A stretch of DNA of 64,000 nucleotides from Candidatus Babelota bacterium (GCA_013289515.1 JABCZU010000001.1:1-64000); one strand, 5' to 3'. Counted from the first letter of the stretch, positions 43,847-53,021 are shown. Program-made: numbers and translations. Notes: generated by a model not told the origin, from the letters alone.

Positions 43847-45424
43847 ATGAATAATCAACCAAAGCAATTGGGACTTAACGTCAGTATTTTCGAAAATTTT
43901 ATTGAAAACAATCGTGTTTATATTGATAAGACTAAAATTATATATGATCTCATAACGGCGCGAAATAGCGCACACTTTTATTTCGTGTCCCGCCCACGTC
44001 GCTTTGGCAAATCACTTTTTATTTCAACACTCAAAGAGCTTTTTGCTGGTAAAAAAGAGCTATTCAATGAGTACTGGATTGGCACACATAGTAATTATAC
44101 GTGGCCCGAGCATCCTGTGATTCACCTAGACTTTGGGGGCATTGCACATGCAAATGCAGAAGAATTTAAAAAAGATCTCGGAAGTGAACTAGATAGAATT
44201 GCGCGAATTTACGGAATATCCATCACACAAGAAGAGACTCCAGAAAGAAAATTAACTATCTTGGTAGAACAACTACGTCAGCAAAATACCGTTGTCCTGC
44301 TTATCGATGAATACGACAAACCATTAGTTGACCATATTGCAAATCTCCCAATCGCAGAGGCAAATAGAAAGGTACTCAGTAGTTTTTATACAACGGTCAA
44401 AAAGTTAGAAGCTAATTGGCGCGCTATTTTTATCACGGGCGTAAGCAAGTTTACAAAAACATCGTTGTTTTCTGGGCTCAATAATCTTGATGAACTTTCT
44501 TTAAGTCCCATTGCCGCAGAATTGTTTGGCTACACACACGAGGAACTTGTCACGTATCTTAGCCCTCAGATACAGGAAGCTGCTGACCATTTGAATAAAA
44601 CAAAGCAAGAGATGCTTGATGATATGAAAACATGGTACGATGGTTATCGATTTTGTGAGGACATGCAGAAAGCACAAATGTATAACCCTCTTTCGGTTAC
44701 CAAATGCTTAGAAAGCAAAAAATTCTCTAATGTATGGTTCAATACGGGCTCTCCAAGTTTTTTGATTCCTCTTTTACAACTAAATGGTACAAGTCTTGCA
44801 ATGCCTGATGTTATCCAAGCGACAATAAATAGTTTTGATGCCTTTGATATCAATAACATCCCACTCATAACGATCTTACTGCAAACCGGCTATCTTACTA
44901 TTGTTGATTATGACCCTTCAACTGAGCTGTTTACGTTGGATTATCCAAACCGAGAAGTGCGCGAGTCCTTTAAAAAATACCTCATGCTTGCCTTTTCTTA
45001 TGCCTCAGCTGAAACGCTTGAAATGTCACTGGTGCGTATGAGAAGTGCGCTCATATTCAAAGATTTTGAAGAGTTTGTACTTGCCGTAAAAAGCCTCTTC
45101 GCAAGCATCCCCTACAACCTACACATTCCCCATGAGAGCTATTATCACTCTCTCTTTCACCTCATGTTTGACATGTTGGGCATGAGGCCTCAATCAGAGG
45201 TTGCATCAAGCCGTGGTCGTAGTGATCTTGTCCTTGAAACCGCAAAGAATATACTAGTTTTTGAATTGAAATTTAATAAAACCGCTCAAGAAGCTTTAGA
45301 CCAGATTATTGCAAAACGTTATCATGAGAAGTATATGCATAAGGGCAAAGAGATCGTGTTGATTGGCCTTAACTTTGCTTTTAGTGATAAGGCGTTAGCG
45401 CTTGAATGGCTGCAACGTTCCTGA
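43847..45424 (+). CDS. AAA-ATPase-like protein with PD-(D/E)xK domain (DUF1703 type)
   Basis: The 525-residue product starts with the family N-terminus (LGLNVSIFENFIENNRVYIDKT) and has Walker A RPRRFGKS at 49-56. Walker B VVLLIDEYDKPLVD is at about 145-158 and ITGVSKFTKTSLFSGLNNLDELSL follows. The C-terminal nuclease-like domain has RSDLVLE...ILVFELKFNK (the D...ExK residues). This AAA-ATPase_like plus PDDEXK_9 architecture is expanded in several intracellular bacteria and Bacteroidetes; its function is not established. It lies on the plus strand between two duplicated ankyrin genes on the minus strand. Confidence 0.88.
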   Translation: MNNQPKQLGLNVSIFENFIENNRVYIDKTKIIYDLITARNSAHFYFVSRPRRFGKSLFISTLKELFAGKKELFNEYWIGTHSNYTWPEHPVIHLDFGGIAHANAEEFKKDLGSELDRIARIYGISITQEETPERKLTILVEQLRQQNTVVLLIDEYDKPLVDHIANLPIAEANRKVLSSFYTTVKKLEANWRAIFITGVSKFTKTSLFSGLNNLDELSLSPIAAELFGYTHEELVTYLSPQIQEAADHLNKTKQEMLDDMKTWYDGYRFCEDMQKAQMYNPLSVTKCLESKKFSNVWFNTGSPSFLIPLLQLNGTSLAMPDVIQATINSFDAFDINNIPLITILLQTGYLTIVDYDPSTELFTLDYPNREVRESFKKYLMLAFSYASAETLEMSLVRMRSALIFKDFEEFVLAVKSLFASIPYNLHIPHESYYHSLFHLMFDMLGMRPQSEVASSRGRSDLVLETAKNILVFELKFNKTAQEALDQIIAKRYHEKYMHKGKEIVLIGLNFAFSDKALALEWLQRS

Positions 45425-45440
45425 ATACGTGCTACTCTCC

Positions 45441-47243
45441 TTATGCGGGCTCCTTGCTTTCTTCCTGATGCAAGCATGGCAATAATGCATAAATCTCTGG
45501 GCAACCCTTAGCATAATCATATACAGTCTTACCAGCGCTATCTTTAATGCTTACGTCAGCCCCTGCATCAATGAGGAGCCTGATTGCCTGAGTTCCTACA
45601 TCAATGACCTTTACCTGTCTGGCTATCGCAGGATCTTGGTCTGGATAAAGGGAGTGCTTTTTCATAGTTTGCGCGGTAAAGAGTACGGCGAGATGTACCG
45701 CTGTAATACCAGGCTTATTGCTTGATCGCTCGTTGAGAGCAATATCATACCCTTTTTGTAGTGCTTTAAGGAATGGAACCAGTCCGCTTGGTTTTTGGAC
45801 TGATAGCCTCAATACTGCACATTGTAATGGCGTAAGCCCTTCGCGATTTTTTGCATAAAATACTGATGATTGTGGCCCAACCACTTCAATCATACGCCCA
45901 ACGAGCGAGAATAAATCTGGGGCAACCTGGTCTGGCCACAGGCTAGCTGCGTTATGAAGAGGTGTATCGCCGTCATTATTCTGGATGGGAAGATCAATGG
46001 CTGCGCCATCGCGGAGTGCATCAAGAAGGAAGTTAATGACAGCAAACGCGTTGTGCTGAATAGTGCTATCAGAATCTTTCATTCTATTAATGAGCATGTT
46101 GATGGCAGTGTTACCCTCATCATCTTGGGCGTTAAGATTTATCTCAGGCCGGTCTTTTGCAACCTCAATAAACACATTAATTTTATCAAGATTTCCCTTA
46201 AAGCACGCGGATAAAAATGGTGATAGCCCACCTGGCACCTGCCCCTTGTTATTCGCATAACCATTAGGCCACTCGGCCTCTTCTAGGTGCTTGCGGAGTG
46301 TTTGGGGTGAAATATACTCGGATTCAATATCCTTGTAGAGCTGTGGAGCAAATTCTTTGCTGGCCATCATCTCCTGGTATGGTAAGGGAGGTATTATATG
46401 GCTCTGCATGGTATCATGCCACCCATTCAACCACTCAAATGGATATGCTCCCACGATATATCCCAATATTGAAGTAATCTCGCTATGCAGACTGGGGCGA
46501 TAAACTGTGTGGTATACCGTATTTCCGCCGTTATCACGCCTATTAAGAAGTTGTTTTCTGGCGCCAATGTAATCAAGAATGTTATCAGGCTTTTTGAGCA
46601 ATTTTTTTGTTTCGGCATCAAGCACCTTTGTGAAGAATTCGTTTGACCCTACCCAACCAAATTCATGTGCAAAAAAGATTGCCATGTGCAAAGGAGTTGT
46701 TGTCCCTTTTTGTACGAGCCGACGATTATCTGCGATGGCTGTGAAATTAAGCAGCGAGAGTTGTTTTTGTAGGCGCCTGATCTTATGATTTGGCCAACGC
46801 ACAGTAACGCCATCATATGTGCAACCACAATAAAGGGTCTCGTGTACTAGGCCTGCTATTTTGGTGCTCCAGTACTGCCATCGTGAAAGTGTTAATGGTT
46901 TATAATCCACAAAGATCATGGCGCGCATTTTTTTGGAGACTAACAAAAGGGGCAGATAGTTTTGATATGCTCTCTTTAGGTTGCTGCGCGTCATGGGGAT
47001 ATCATCAAGGTCCCACTCAAAGCCAACCAGATGCTGCAAGATTAAATAGGTAACATCTTTGTTGGCGTCCAAGTCAAAAAGCTTAACTGTTCTGCTTTCT
47101 GGCATACATTCGTCATCCCTACTTCGCTCGTCCAGCTTCGTAGGGCAGGTTGGAACAAAATCATACATGGCGCCATGCAACGTTGGAGCACAGATGAGTG
47201 CAATGATCGCAAGGCATCTTGTTAACAATTTAACGTAACTCAT
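45441..47243 (-). CDS. Secreted ankyrin-repeat protein with F-box-like motif (copy B)
   Basis: The 600-residue paralog of copy A has a near-identical signal peptide (CLAIIALICAPTLHG) and F-box-like region (NKDVTYLILQHL ... LLLVSKKMRAMI). Ankyrin repeats follow (TTPLHMAIFFAHE, DTPLHNAASLW, LTPLQCAVLRLS, AIRLLIDAGADVSIKDSAGKTVYDYAKG). Differences include an 11-residue insertion (CPTKLDERSRD region) produced by a 33-base palindromic repeat at 47117-47149. AAGGAG precedes ATG 47243. It starts 21 bases after the hflX stop, so it is likely downstream in that operon. Confidence 0.82.
   Translation of the reverse strand: MSYVKLLTRCLAIIALICAPTLHGAMYDFVPTCPTKLDERSRDDECMPESRTVKLFDLDANKDVTYLILQHLVGFEWDLDDIPMTRSNLKRAYQNYLPLLLVSKKMRAMIFVDYKPLTLSRWQYWSTKIAGLVHETLYCGCTYDGVTVRWPNHKIRRLQKQLSLLNFTAIADNRRLVQKGTTTPLHMAIFFAHEFGWVGSNEFFTKVLDAETKKLLKKPDNILDYIGARKQLLNRRDNGGNTVYHTVYRPSLHSEITSILGYIVGAYPFEWLNGWHDTMQSHIIPPLPYQEMMASKEFAPQLYKDIESEYISPQTLRKHLEEAEWPNGYANNKGQVPGGLSPFLSACFKGNLDKINVFIEVAKDRPEINLNAQDDEGNTAINMLINRMKDSDSTIQHNAFAVINFLLDALRDGAAIDLPIQNNDGDTPLHNAASLWPDQVAPDLFSLVGRMIEVVGPQSSVFYAKNREGLTPLQCAVLRLSVQKPSGLVPFLKALQKGYDIALNERSSNKPGITAVHLAVLFTAQTMKKHSLYPDQDPAIARQVKVIDVGTQAIRLLIDAGADVSIKDSAGKTVYDYAKGCPEIYALLPCLHQEESKEPA
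47117..47149. repeat. 33-bp palindromic repeat inserted in frame in ankyrin copy B
   Basis: Copy A reads CGTCAT directly followed by TTGGAACAAAATCAT at 43571-43591. Copy B has the same flanks with 33 extra bases between them. The insert, CCCTACTTCGCTCGTCC then AGCTTCGTAGGGCAGG, is an imperfect palindrome of the same type as the tRNA-linked repeats (CCTACTTCGCT...AGC..CGTAGG). It adds 11 codons and keeps the frame. Confidence 0.88.
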
Positions 47244-47264
47244 CAGGCTCCTTGATTCAATTAT

Positions 47265-48389
47265 TTATTGCACCGGCGTTAACCTGTACGATCGTAGCAC
47301 ATCAATCAACGGCTTAATACCATCCTTAGAAAGTGTTGAGATAAAAACGTACGGATGATACGTAGCAACATCTACAGCAAGCTGCTCGCGTTGCTCTGGC
47401 GTTAATTTATCTATTTTATTAAACACATAAATCATCGGATGGGTGACATCCAGCTCTTTGAGCGTTTCGTGCACCACATTAACCTGACTCTTCCAGGCAT
47501 TATTGCTGACATCAACGACATGGAGCAACAAGTTAGCATAATGGAGTTCTGCTAAGGTAGATTTGAAGGCAGCGATCAAATTATGCGGCAGCTGGCTGAT
47601 AAAGCCGACTGTATCAGAGATGAGTGCCTTCTTTTGGTTATCAATGTAGAGTTCGCGTGTTGTTGTATCCAACGTTGCAAAAAGCTTGTCTTCAGCAAGT
47701 ACGGCGCCCTTAGCAATTCTATTGAGCAGGCTAGATTTGCCGGCGTTGGTATAGCCAATAATACAGATCAATGGAATTTTGCTATTCATCCGTTGCTTGC
47801 GTTGTACATCGCGCGCACGTTCCAGTGTCTCAAGGCGTTTCTTTGCCTGGTGTAACTTTTCAGCAAAATAACGCTTAAGCTCTTCCTTAGCCGTTTCACC
47901 AGGACCCTTGGTGCCGATAATACCTGCCTGTTGGGCAAGCTCGGTACCGCGGCCGATGATACGTGTTTTATAATAATCGACTTCAGCCATCTCTATTTGG
48001 ATTTTACCTTCAGAGGTGTGAGCCGATTTTTTAAAGATTTCTAAAATAAGGCGTTGGCGATCTATAACGTTGCAGCCAATCGCATTTTCTATATTACGCT
48101 CCTGCAGTGGGCTGAGGATTACTGAGAACACCGCCTTTTCAATCCCCTGGTCTGCGACCACCTTGGTAACTTCTTCAAGCTTACCTTTGGTCAAAAACAT
48201 GTTGTTATCGGGCGCCCGTAGCTTCATAAAATGCGTACTATCGTACGGTAGCCCGAGGGTGTTGACCAGGCTTAAAAATTCTTCGTAATAATATTCTGGA
48301 TTGCCAATCTGGTTATTTGGAGCATAGACGCCTACCAGTAACGTTTTAGGGTGTATTGGATCAGAAGAAGTTGCTTTTTTTGTTGCCAT
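47265..48389 (-). CDS. hflX: Ribosome-associated GTPase HflX
   Basis: HflX binds the large subunit and rescues stalled or heat-damaged ribosomes. The 374-residue product has the N-terminal HflX domain, including the GTKGPGETAKEELKR glycine-rich segment and a coiled coil. The GTPase domain follows, with G1 GYTNAGKSSL at about 211-220, G2 ATLDTTTR, G3 DTVGF and G4 NKID. AAGGA precedes ATG 48389. An ankyrin gene follows 21 bases downstream on the same strand. Confidence 0.94.
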   Translation of the reverse strand: MATKKATSSDPIHPKTLLVGVYAPNNQIGNPEYYYEEFLSLVNTLGLPYDSTHFMKLRAPDNNMFLTKGKLEEVTKVVADQGIEKAVFSVILSPLQERNIENAIGCNVIDRQRLILEIFKKSAHTSEGKIQIEMAEVDYYKTRIIGRGTELAQQAGIIGTKGPGETAKEELKRYFAEKLHQAKKRLETLERARDVQRKQRMNSKIPLICIIGYTNAGKSSLLNRIAKGAVLAEDKLFATLDTTTRELYIDNQKKALISDTVGFISQLPHNLIAAFKSTLAELHYANLLLHVVDVSNNAWKSQVNVVHETLKELDVTHPMIYVFNKIDKLTPEQREQLAVDVATYHPYVFISTLSKDGIKPLIDVLRSYRLTPVQ

Positions 48390-48490
48390 GAAGTTCCTTA
48401 GAAATAGTGTGTTAGGTGCGGCTGTATGACCTGCCTTCAGGGGCTGGCAGTTTTAAGATATATCAGTTTAAGCGTAGCTATGGTAAAAAG

Positions 48491-48545
48491 CAACGAGCTC
48501 TTTATCGAAAAATCGCTATGATCTTCCAATAAAGAGCTCTCGTTG
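48491..48545 (-). terminator. Terminator of the SR-tailed secreted protein gene
   Basis: A stem of about 15 pairs (CAACGAGCTCTTTAT with ATAAAGAGCT..CGTTG, two-base bulge, loop 23) is followed on the minus strand by CTTTTTACC. It lies 25 bases after the stop at 48570. Confidence 0.7.
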
Positions 48546-48569
48546 TAATGTTTACATACCTATGCTTTT

Positions 48570-49463
48570 TTAGCGCGATTCATCTCCGCTATCATCACTA
48601 CTATCAAAGTGCCGACGGCTTGGTGATCTTGAGTGATTGCTGGTATAATCATTCCCATAGTAACTGTCATCATCACTATCACTAAAATAGTTACGCAGAT
48701 TAGGACTTCCTGTCTGTGGCGAAGTAGTAATAGGCTGCAATGATCGAAGGGTTATGAGCCCATGGTGCTGAATGAGTGGGCGCGGAAAGTTATTGCTATT
48801 GCTGGGTGTAACCGCTTGTACTCGTGCTGGACGTATTCTATCGTTGGCTACATCGTGCTCAGGTGCAGCTTGCGTGGCACCGGTTTGCATAACATGGTTA
48901 TGGCCAGTATTATGCCCATCTGTGCGAAGCGATGGAAATGACCAGTCAGTATGCTGGTTTGCGCTCAGTAGTGATCGAGATGCAACGATTGGTGACACAC
49001 CTTGTGAAGGCATACCTTGTAAAGATGCATTTGGTGGAGATGTGGTCTGTATCGGCGTGGTATTAGGGTTGATTGCCGATGGATCAAGATGCATCTGGGC
49101 AAGCCCTCTTTCAAGGATGGATAGATTATGAGCTATTCTCTCATTTAATAATGAGCCCTGGCCAGCCAGATTGTTTGATTGCTGTGGCATTGCTGCGGCT
49201 TGGCGCATTGTTGTTTGGTGTACCTGGAGCCGGCGGCCGGTTAATAACGGACTGCCAGTAAGAGCCCCTCTTCTGTTTGTACGAGGCTGTGACGCAGTGT
49301 TGATACCTCGAATAGGCATGATTGGGGAGATATCTGATGCAGGTACTCTTTGCGCAGCACGACGTAAAGGACTCTTTCTTTCGGGATAGTCTGCATGGCA
49401 CAGTGGCGTAGCACAGGTTAATGCTGTAACGATGGTTAAACATGTTTTTATAGATAACTTCAT
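48570..49463 (-). CDS. Secreted low-complexity protein with SR-like acidic tail
   Basis: Unrecognised 297-residue product. ATG 49463 (GGAGG five bases upstream) opens a signal peptide (MKLSIKTCLTIVTALTCATPLCHA). The rest is predicted disordered, rich in Asn, Gln, Thr, Pro and Ser (NTTPIQTTSPPNASLQG), with no clear domain. The C-terminal ~35 residues are Ser/Asp/Arg-rich (SDSDDDSYYGN and SRSPSRRHFDSSDD), similar in composition to eukaryotic RS or casein-kinase-type tails. A host-directed role is a guess. Monocistronic with its own terminator. Confidence 0.6.
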   Translation of the reverse strand: MKLSIKTCLTIVTALTCATPLCHADYPERKSPLRRAAQRVPASDISPIMPIRGINTASQPRTNRRGALTGSPLLTGRRLQVHQTTMRQAAAMPQQSNNLAGQGSLLNERIAHNLSILERGLAQMHLDPSAINPNTTPIQTTSPPNASLQGMPSQGVSPIVASRSLLSANQHTDWSFPSLRTDGHNTGHNHVMQTGATQAAPEHDVANDRIRPARVQAVTPSNSNNFPRPLIQHHGLITLRSLQPITTSPQTGSPNLRNYFSDSDDDSYYGNDYTSNHSRSPSRRHFDSSDDSGDESR

Positions 49464-49619
49464 AGGAACCTCCAATTGGTTTTTATAGATTTTAAGCATT
49501 ATGATTTTAGTCATGGCTCAGCATAGCACGCCTGCCATTATTGTCAAATTGAATAAAAATATATAAAATGGCCAAATTACAACATGACGTTGTTGTTTTT
49601 TGATGATTTAAGGGGATAT

Positions 49620-50264
49620 TTAAGGTTTGGTGTACTCAAGAATGTGCCGGGCCGGCTTGCCATTTTGATAATAGTAACCAATATCTTTGAGCCCAAATTT
49701 GATAAGCGCCTTATAGCTGGCCTTATTCCAGGGACGGACATGGGCAATGTAGTGGTGCGCCTCGGGGTGCAGTCTAAAATAGGTCTCGGTGATGAGGCGT
49801 AGCGCCTCCTGAATCCGCCCGCCGCCTCGATAGGCTTCGTTCAGCCAGCAGCCCAATTGGCCGGGGTCAACGTCATTTTTTTCTCGAATTTCAATCGAGC
49901 CAATAAAATTATTATCTTTATTATCAAAAATGCAGTAGAGCAGCATTTTGCCATCCTTGGCCTTTTGCATCTCCTCTTGCAGGTAACGAATGGTATAGCC
50001 AAGCGTTATGACCTCAGGGAACTCAAGGTTCTTGCGGACATTAGCCGAGAAGCTATTGTGATGGTCAATAAAAAGATTTTCGGTCAGCGGCCTGAGCGTT
50101 ATAACCTTGCCTTTAAGCTCTGCTGGCGGAGCAAGAAGGACGCTGCTATCAGAAGGCTGTCCTACATGGCGATAACTGCTGTAACCAATAGCTATTGCTG
50201 CTATAACAGCACTAATAACCAATAGTTTTTTATAATTATTTTTTAACAATGATTGCTTATTCAT
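49620..50264 (-). CDS. Membrane-anchored GNAT-type N-acetyltransferase
   Basis: The 214-residue product has a single membrane segment at about residues 12-30 (LLVISAVIAAIAIGYSSY) followed by a RimJ/RimL-like GNAT domain (ITLRPLTENLF, FIGSIEIREKN, LGCWLNEAYRGGGRIQEALRLI, YIAHVRPWNKASYKALIKFGL). The acetyl-CoA loop (usually Q/RxxGxG/A) appears as RGGGRI. Start ATG 50264 has AGGAG eight bases upstream. An N-terminal anchor would place the acetyltransferase on the outer face of the inner membrane if the signal is used. That is odd for an acetyl-CoA enzyme, so cytoplasmic orientation is also possible. Confidence 0.75.
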   Translation of the reverse strand: MNKQSLLKNNYKKLLVISAVIAAIAIGYSSYRHVGQPSDSSVLLAPPAELKGKVITLRPLTENLFIDHHNSFSANVRKNLEFPEVITLGYTIRYLQEEMQKAKDGKMLLYCIFDNKDNNFIGSIEIREKNDVDPGQLGCWLNEAYRGGGRIQEALRLITETYFRLHPEAHHYIAHVRPWNKASYKALIKFGLKDIGYYYQNGKPARHILEYTKP

Positions 50265-50403
50265 ATCCAGTGCTCCTAATTTTATACCAAAATCCGTGGG
50301 TAGCTTACCACAGTTGTCTATAGGTGGCAAAATAATCTTGTATCTCTGTACACCAATTATGACAATTAGTTTGCATATCTGTCAATATTATTGTTGGTGA
50401 TCC

Positions 50404-51909
50404 CTACAACGGCATGTTGCCGTGCTTGCGCGTGGGGTGCCGCTCAACCTTATCGCGCATCACGGATAAGGCCTGAATGAGGTATTGGCGTGTTTCAGCC
50501 GGCTGGATGATGGCATCAATATAGCCGTATTCTGCCGCAATAAAGGGGTTGAGGAACTGTTCAGCATATTCCTGCTCAAGGTCTTGCTGTACTGCATGCC
50601 GCTCGTCGTCCGGCATGCGGGCCAGGTGCTTGCCATGCATAATCGTGACGGCAGCCTTTGCACCAAGGACGGCAATATGGGTGTCTGGCCACGCATAATT
50701 GATATCAGCCCCCATCTCTTTGCTGCCCATGACAATGTAGGCCCCGCCAAACGCCTTGCGTAGAATAAGCGTTATCTTCGGCACGCTGGCGGTGGCATAG
50801 GCGTACAGTAACTTGGCGCCATGGCGAATAATGCCGTTATGTTCCTGCTCAATGCCTGGCAAAAAGCCGGGCGTATCGACCAAGGTGATAATAGGGACGC
50901 CAAAACTGTCGCAGCATTGCACAAAGCGCGCTGCTTTGCATGACGCATCAATATCGATGGTTCCGGCTTTGTGCAGTGGCTGATTAGCAACAATACCGAC
51001 GGTGTTACCGGCCATACGTGCAAAACCGATGACAATATTAGGTGCAAAATGCTCTTGCAGTTGAAAAAAGCTTGCGTCATCAACGATAGCACCAATGACG
51101 GTGATAACATTATAGGCCTGCTGCTTGTTGCTAGGCACAAGTGATGCCAGGTTGCTGCTTGCCTGCTCTGCTGTGCTGAGTATAGCAACTGGTAGCTCAT
51201 CACAGTACGAACTTGGCAAGAAGGCAAGAAGCTGTTTGACGGTGGTAAAGCATGCATCCTCCGTTGGGCTTATTAAATGGGCAACGCCTGACGCTGCTGC
51301 ATGGACCTGTGCGCCACCAAGCGCCTCTTTGGTAATCGTCTGATGCATAACCTCCTGAATCACCTGTGGGCCGGTAATGAACATTTGGCTAATCTGTTCA
51401 ACCATGATGACAAAATCTGTTAGAGCAGGTGAATAGACGGCGCCACCGGCGCATGGTCCAAGGATTAGAGAAATTTGTGGTATGACGCCAGAGTACTGGG
51501 CATTGCGTTTAAAAATGCTCCCATAGCCGGCAAGTGCGTGAATACCCTGGTCAATGCGGGCGCCGCCAGAATCGATCATGCCGATGATGGGGCAACCAAC
51601 GGCAGCCGCCTTATCCATTATTTTACAAATTTTTTCTGCATGTCGTTTATCAAGGGAGCCACCTTTGATGGTAAAATCCTGTGCATATATAGCGACCTGA
51701 CGACCATCGATGGTACCAAAACCGGTAATGACGGCAGAGGTTGCTTGACGGTCAAATTCGATAAAACTTTCAGGATCCAGCAGCAGATTAAGGCGCTCCA
51801 GCGCAGTATATTTGCCGCTAGCATGTTGACGTGCTACCTTGTCCTGGGTACCTTCACCAAGACCATGATCATTGCGAATAAGCCATGCATCATACAATTG
51901 AAGATTCAT
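50404..51909 (-). CDS. Acyl-CoA carboxylase carboxyltransferase subunit (PccB-like)
   Basis: The 501-residue product is a full carboxyltransferase of the propionyl/acetyl-CoA carboxylase beta family. Features are HASGKYTALERLNLLLD at the N-terminus, the crotonase-like DSGGARIDQG and GPCAGGAVYSPAL oxyanion-hole glycines in the N-lobe, and DTPGFLPGIEQEHNGIIRHGAKLLYAYA and RKAFGGAYIVM in the C-lobe. It transfers CO2 from carboxybiotin to an acyl-CoA or is part of a decarboxylase. No biotin carboxylase or biotin carrier gene is visible in the window. Confidence 0.88.
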   Translation of the reverse strand: MNLQLYDAWLIRNDHGLGEGTQDKVARQHASGKYTALERLNLLLDPESFIEFDRQATSAVITGFGTIDGRQVAIYAQDFTIKGGSLDKRHAEKICKIMDKAAAVGCPIIGMIDSGGARIDQGIHALAGYGSIFKRNAQYSGVIPQISLILGPCAGGAVYSPALTDFVIMVEQISQMFITGPQVIQEVMHQTITKEALGGAQVHAAASGVAHLISPTEDACFTTVKQLLAFLPSSYCDELPVAILSTAEQASSNLASLVPSNKQQAYNVITVIGAIVDDASFFQLQEHFAPNIVIGFARMAGNTVGIVANQPLHKAGTIDIDASCKAARFVQCCDSFGVPIITLVDTPGFLPGIEQEHNGIIRHGAKLLYAYATASVPKITLILRKAFGGAYIVMGSKEMGADINYAWPDTHIAVLGAKAAVTIMHGKHLARMPDDERHAVQQDLEQEYAEQFLNPFIAAEYGYIDAIIQPAETRQYLIQALSVMRDKVERHPTRKHGNMPL

Positions 51910-52092
51910 CGTTTCAAACCCTAGGATAGTGGCTTGTCGAAAATTTTTTATTATTCATATGTGCTTGCGTCTTTACAAGCAGGCCGCGCGTAGTATAACA
52001 TAGGGAGGAATCATTTCAAGAATAAAGAGAACATGTTTTGAAGAAGTAGTAATAGGTGCTTTTAGACGATTGATTGCTAAAAAGGGGAAGAG

Positions 52093-52647
52093 ATGGAACG
52101 ACAGCAGGGCCAAAAAGAAAAAAGTATTGCGTGGTTTAAGCTTGCTGATCTTATTGCACGAGGAGAGCGTGAAAAAGCGCTGAGTGTGTTTAGGCTTTTA
52201 TCGCATTCTCTAACTGACCGAGCGTATGCACTGCAGGTAGAAGGTGACATTTTGTGGCACATGAATGATCAATCTTTTCAAGAAAAATATAAACAGGCGG
52301 CTTTTTTGTATCAAAAAGAGTTACGCTGGGTTAATGCAATTGCTCTGTATGAGCATCTTTTAACCGAGCATCCTGATGCACCCGATGTTTTGATGGGACT
52401 GATATTTTTTTATGCAATGATTGATTGGCGAGAGAAGTGCCAGCAGTCATTTGATCGTGCGTATGATCTTTTTCAAAAAAAAATAATTGATGAAGCTGCT
52501 ATAGAAAAAACGGTCAAAGAGCTGGTGAACCATGCACTGACTACACAGCACGATGAGAAAAAGGCGTGGTTGCGCCAATGGCTTAGCCAGCTGCCAGCAG
52601 CACTACCACTGCCTGCTCATTTTATAGATGCGGTGCGTGTTCTCTAA
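52093..52647 (+). CDS. Small TPR-like protein
   Basis: The 184-residue, all-helical product has tetratricopeptide-type spacing (WFKLADLIARGEREKALSVFRLL, YKQAAFLYQKELRWVNAIALYEHLLTEHPDAPDVLMGLIFFYA). There is no signal peptide. GGGGAAGAG precedes the ATG. The gene stands alone; the 180 bases upstream (51910-52092) show no clear promoter. Role unknown, probably protein binding. Confidence 0.65.
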   Translation: MERQQGQKEKSIAWFKLADLIARGEREKALSVFRLLSHSLTDRAYALQVEGDILWHMNDQSFQEKYKQAAFLYQKELRWVNAIALYEHLLTEHPDAPDVLMGLIFFYAMIDWREKCQQSFDRAYDLFQKKIIDEAAIEKTVKELVNHALTTQHDEKKAWLRQWLSQLPAALPLPAHFIDAVRVL

Positions 52648-52661
52648 ATGTTATCTTATCG

Positions 52662-53021
52662 TTAAAAACCAAAGGTCCGAAAAGTTAGTGCAGTAACAGC
52701 CATGATCGCACCTGCTGTTAATCCCATTTCGATAGCCCATGCTATTGGCTCACTGTGTACAATTGTGTAAGCAATATTGCCCACTTGTGCACGTATCGAT
52801 TGATCATCCTCTTCATCATTAGCAATAATGATTTGTTGCAATCCTAAGCCCCTTTGTAGCTTTATTGGGCCATAACGCCTTGTCTCTTCAATTTTAAAAA
52901 GACCATATTTTGCCCTTGGCGCTTGATGCTTTGCTTGTGGTGATTGTTCTTGCATGGCATATGATGACTGAGCCGTTAGGCCTATAATCATACAGGCGGT
53001 GATTATTAAACGTGTAATCAT
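52662..53021 (-). CDS. Small secreted protein of unknown function
   Basis: The 119-residue product has a signal peptide (LIITACMIIGLTAQSSYAMQ), a charged Gln/Lys/Arg middle, and a C-terminal hydrophobic helix (IEMGLTAGAIMAVTALTF) that may insert in a membrane. GGAGG precedes ATG 53021. No family recognised. The 260-base region upstream, 53022-53282, is AT-rich and carries a partial GTCATCC repeat near 53250. Confidence 0.55.
   Translation of the reverse strand: MITRLIITACMIIGLTAQSSYAMQEQSPQAKHQAPRAKYGLFKIEETRRYGPIKLQRGLGLQQIIIANDEEDDQSIRAQVGNIAYTIVHSEPIAWAIEMGLTAGAIMAVTALTFRTFGF

Noticed and set aside
50772..51257. 161-codon minus-strand frame inside the carboxyltransferase gene
   Set aside because: Overlaps the carboxyltransferase coding sequence in another frame; composition is typical of an out-of-frame reading.
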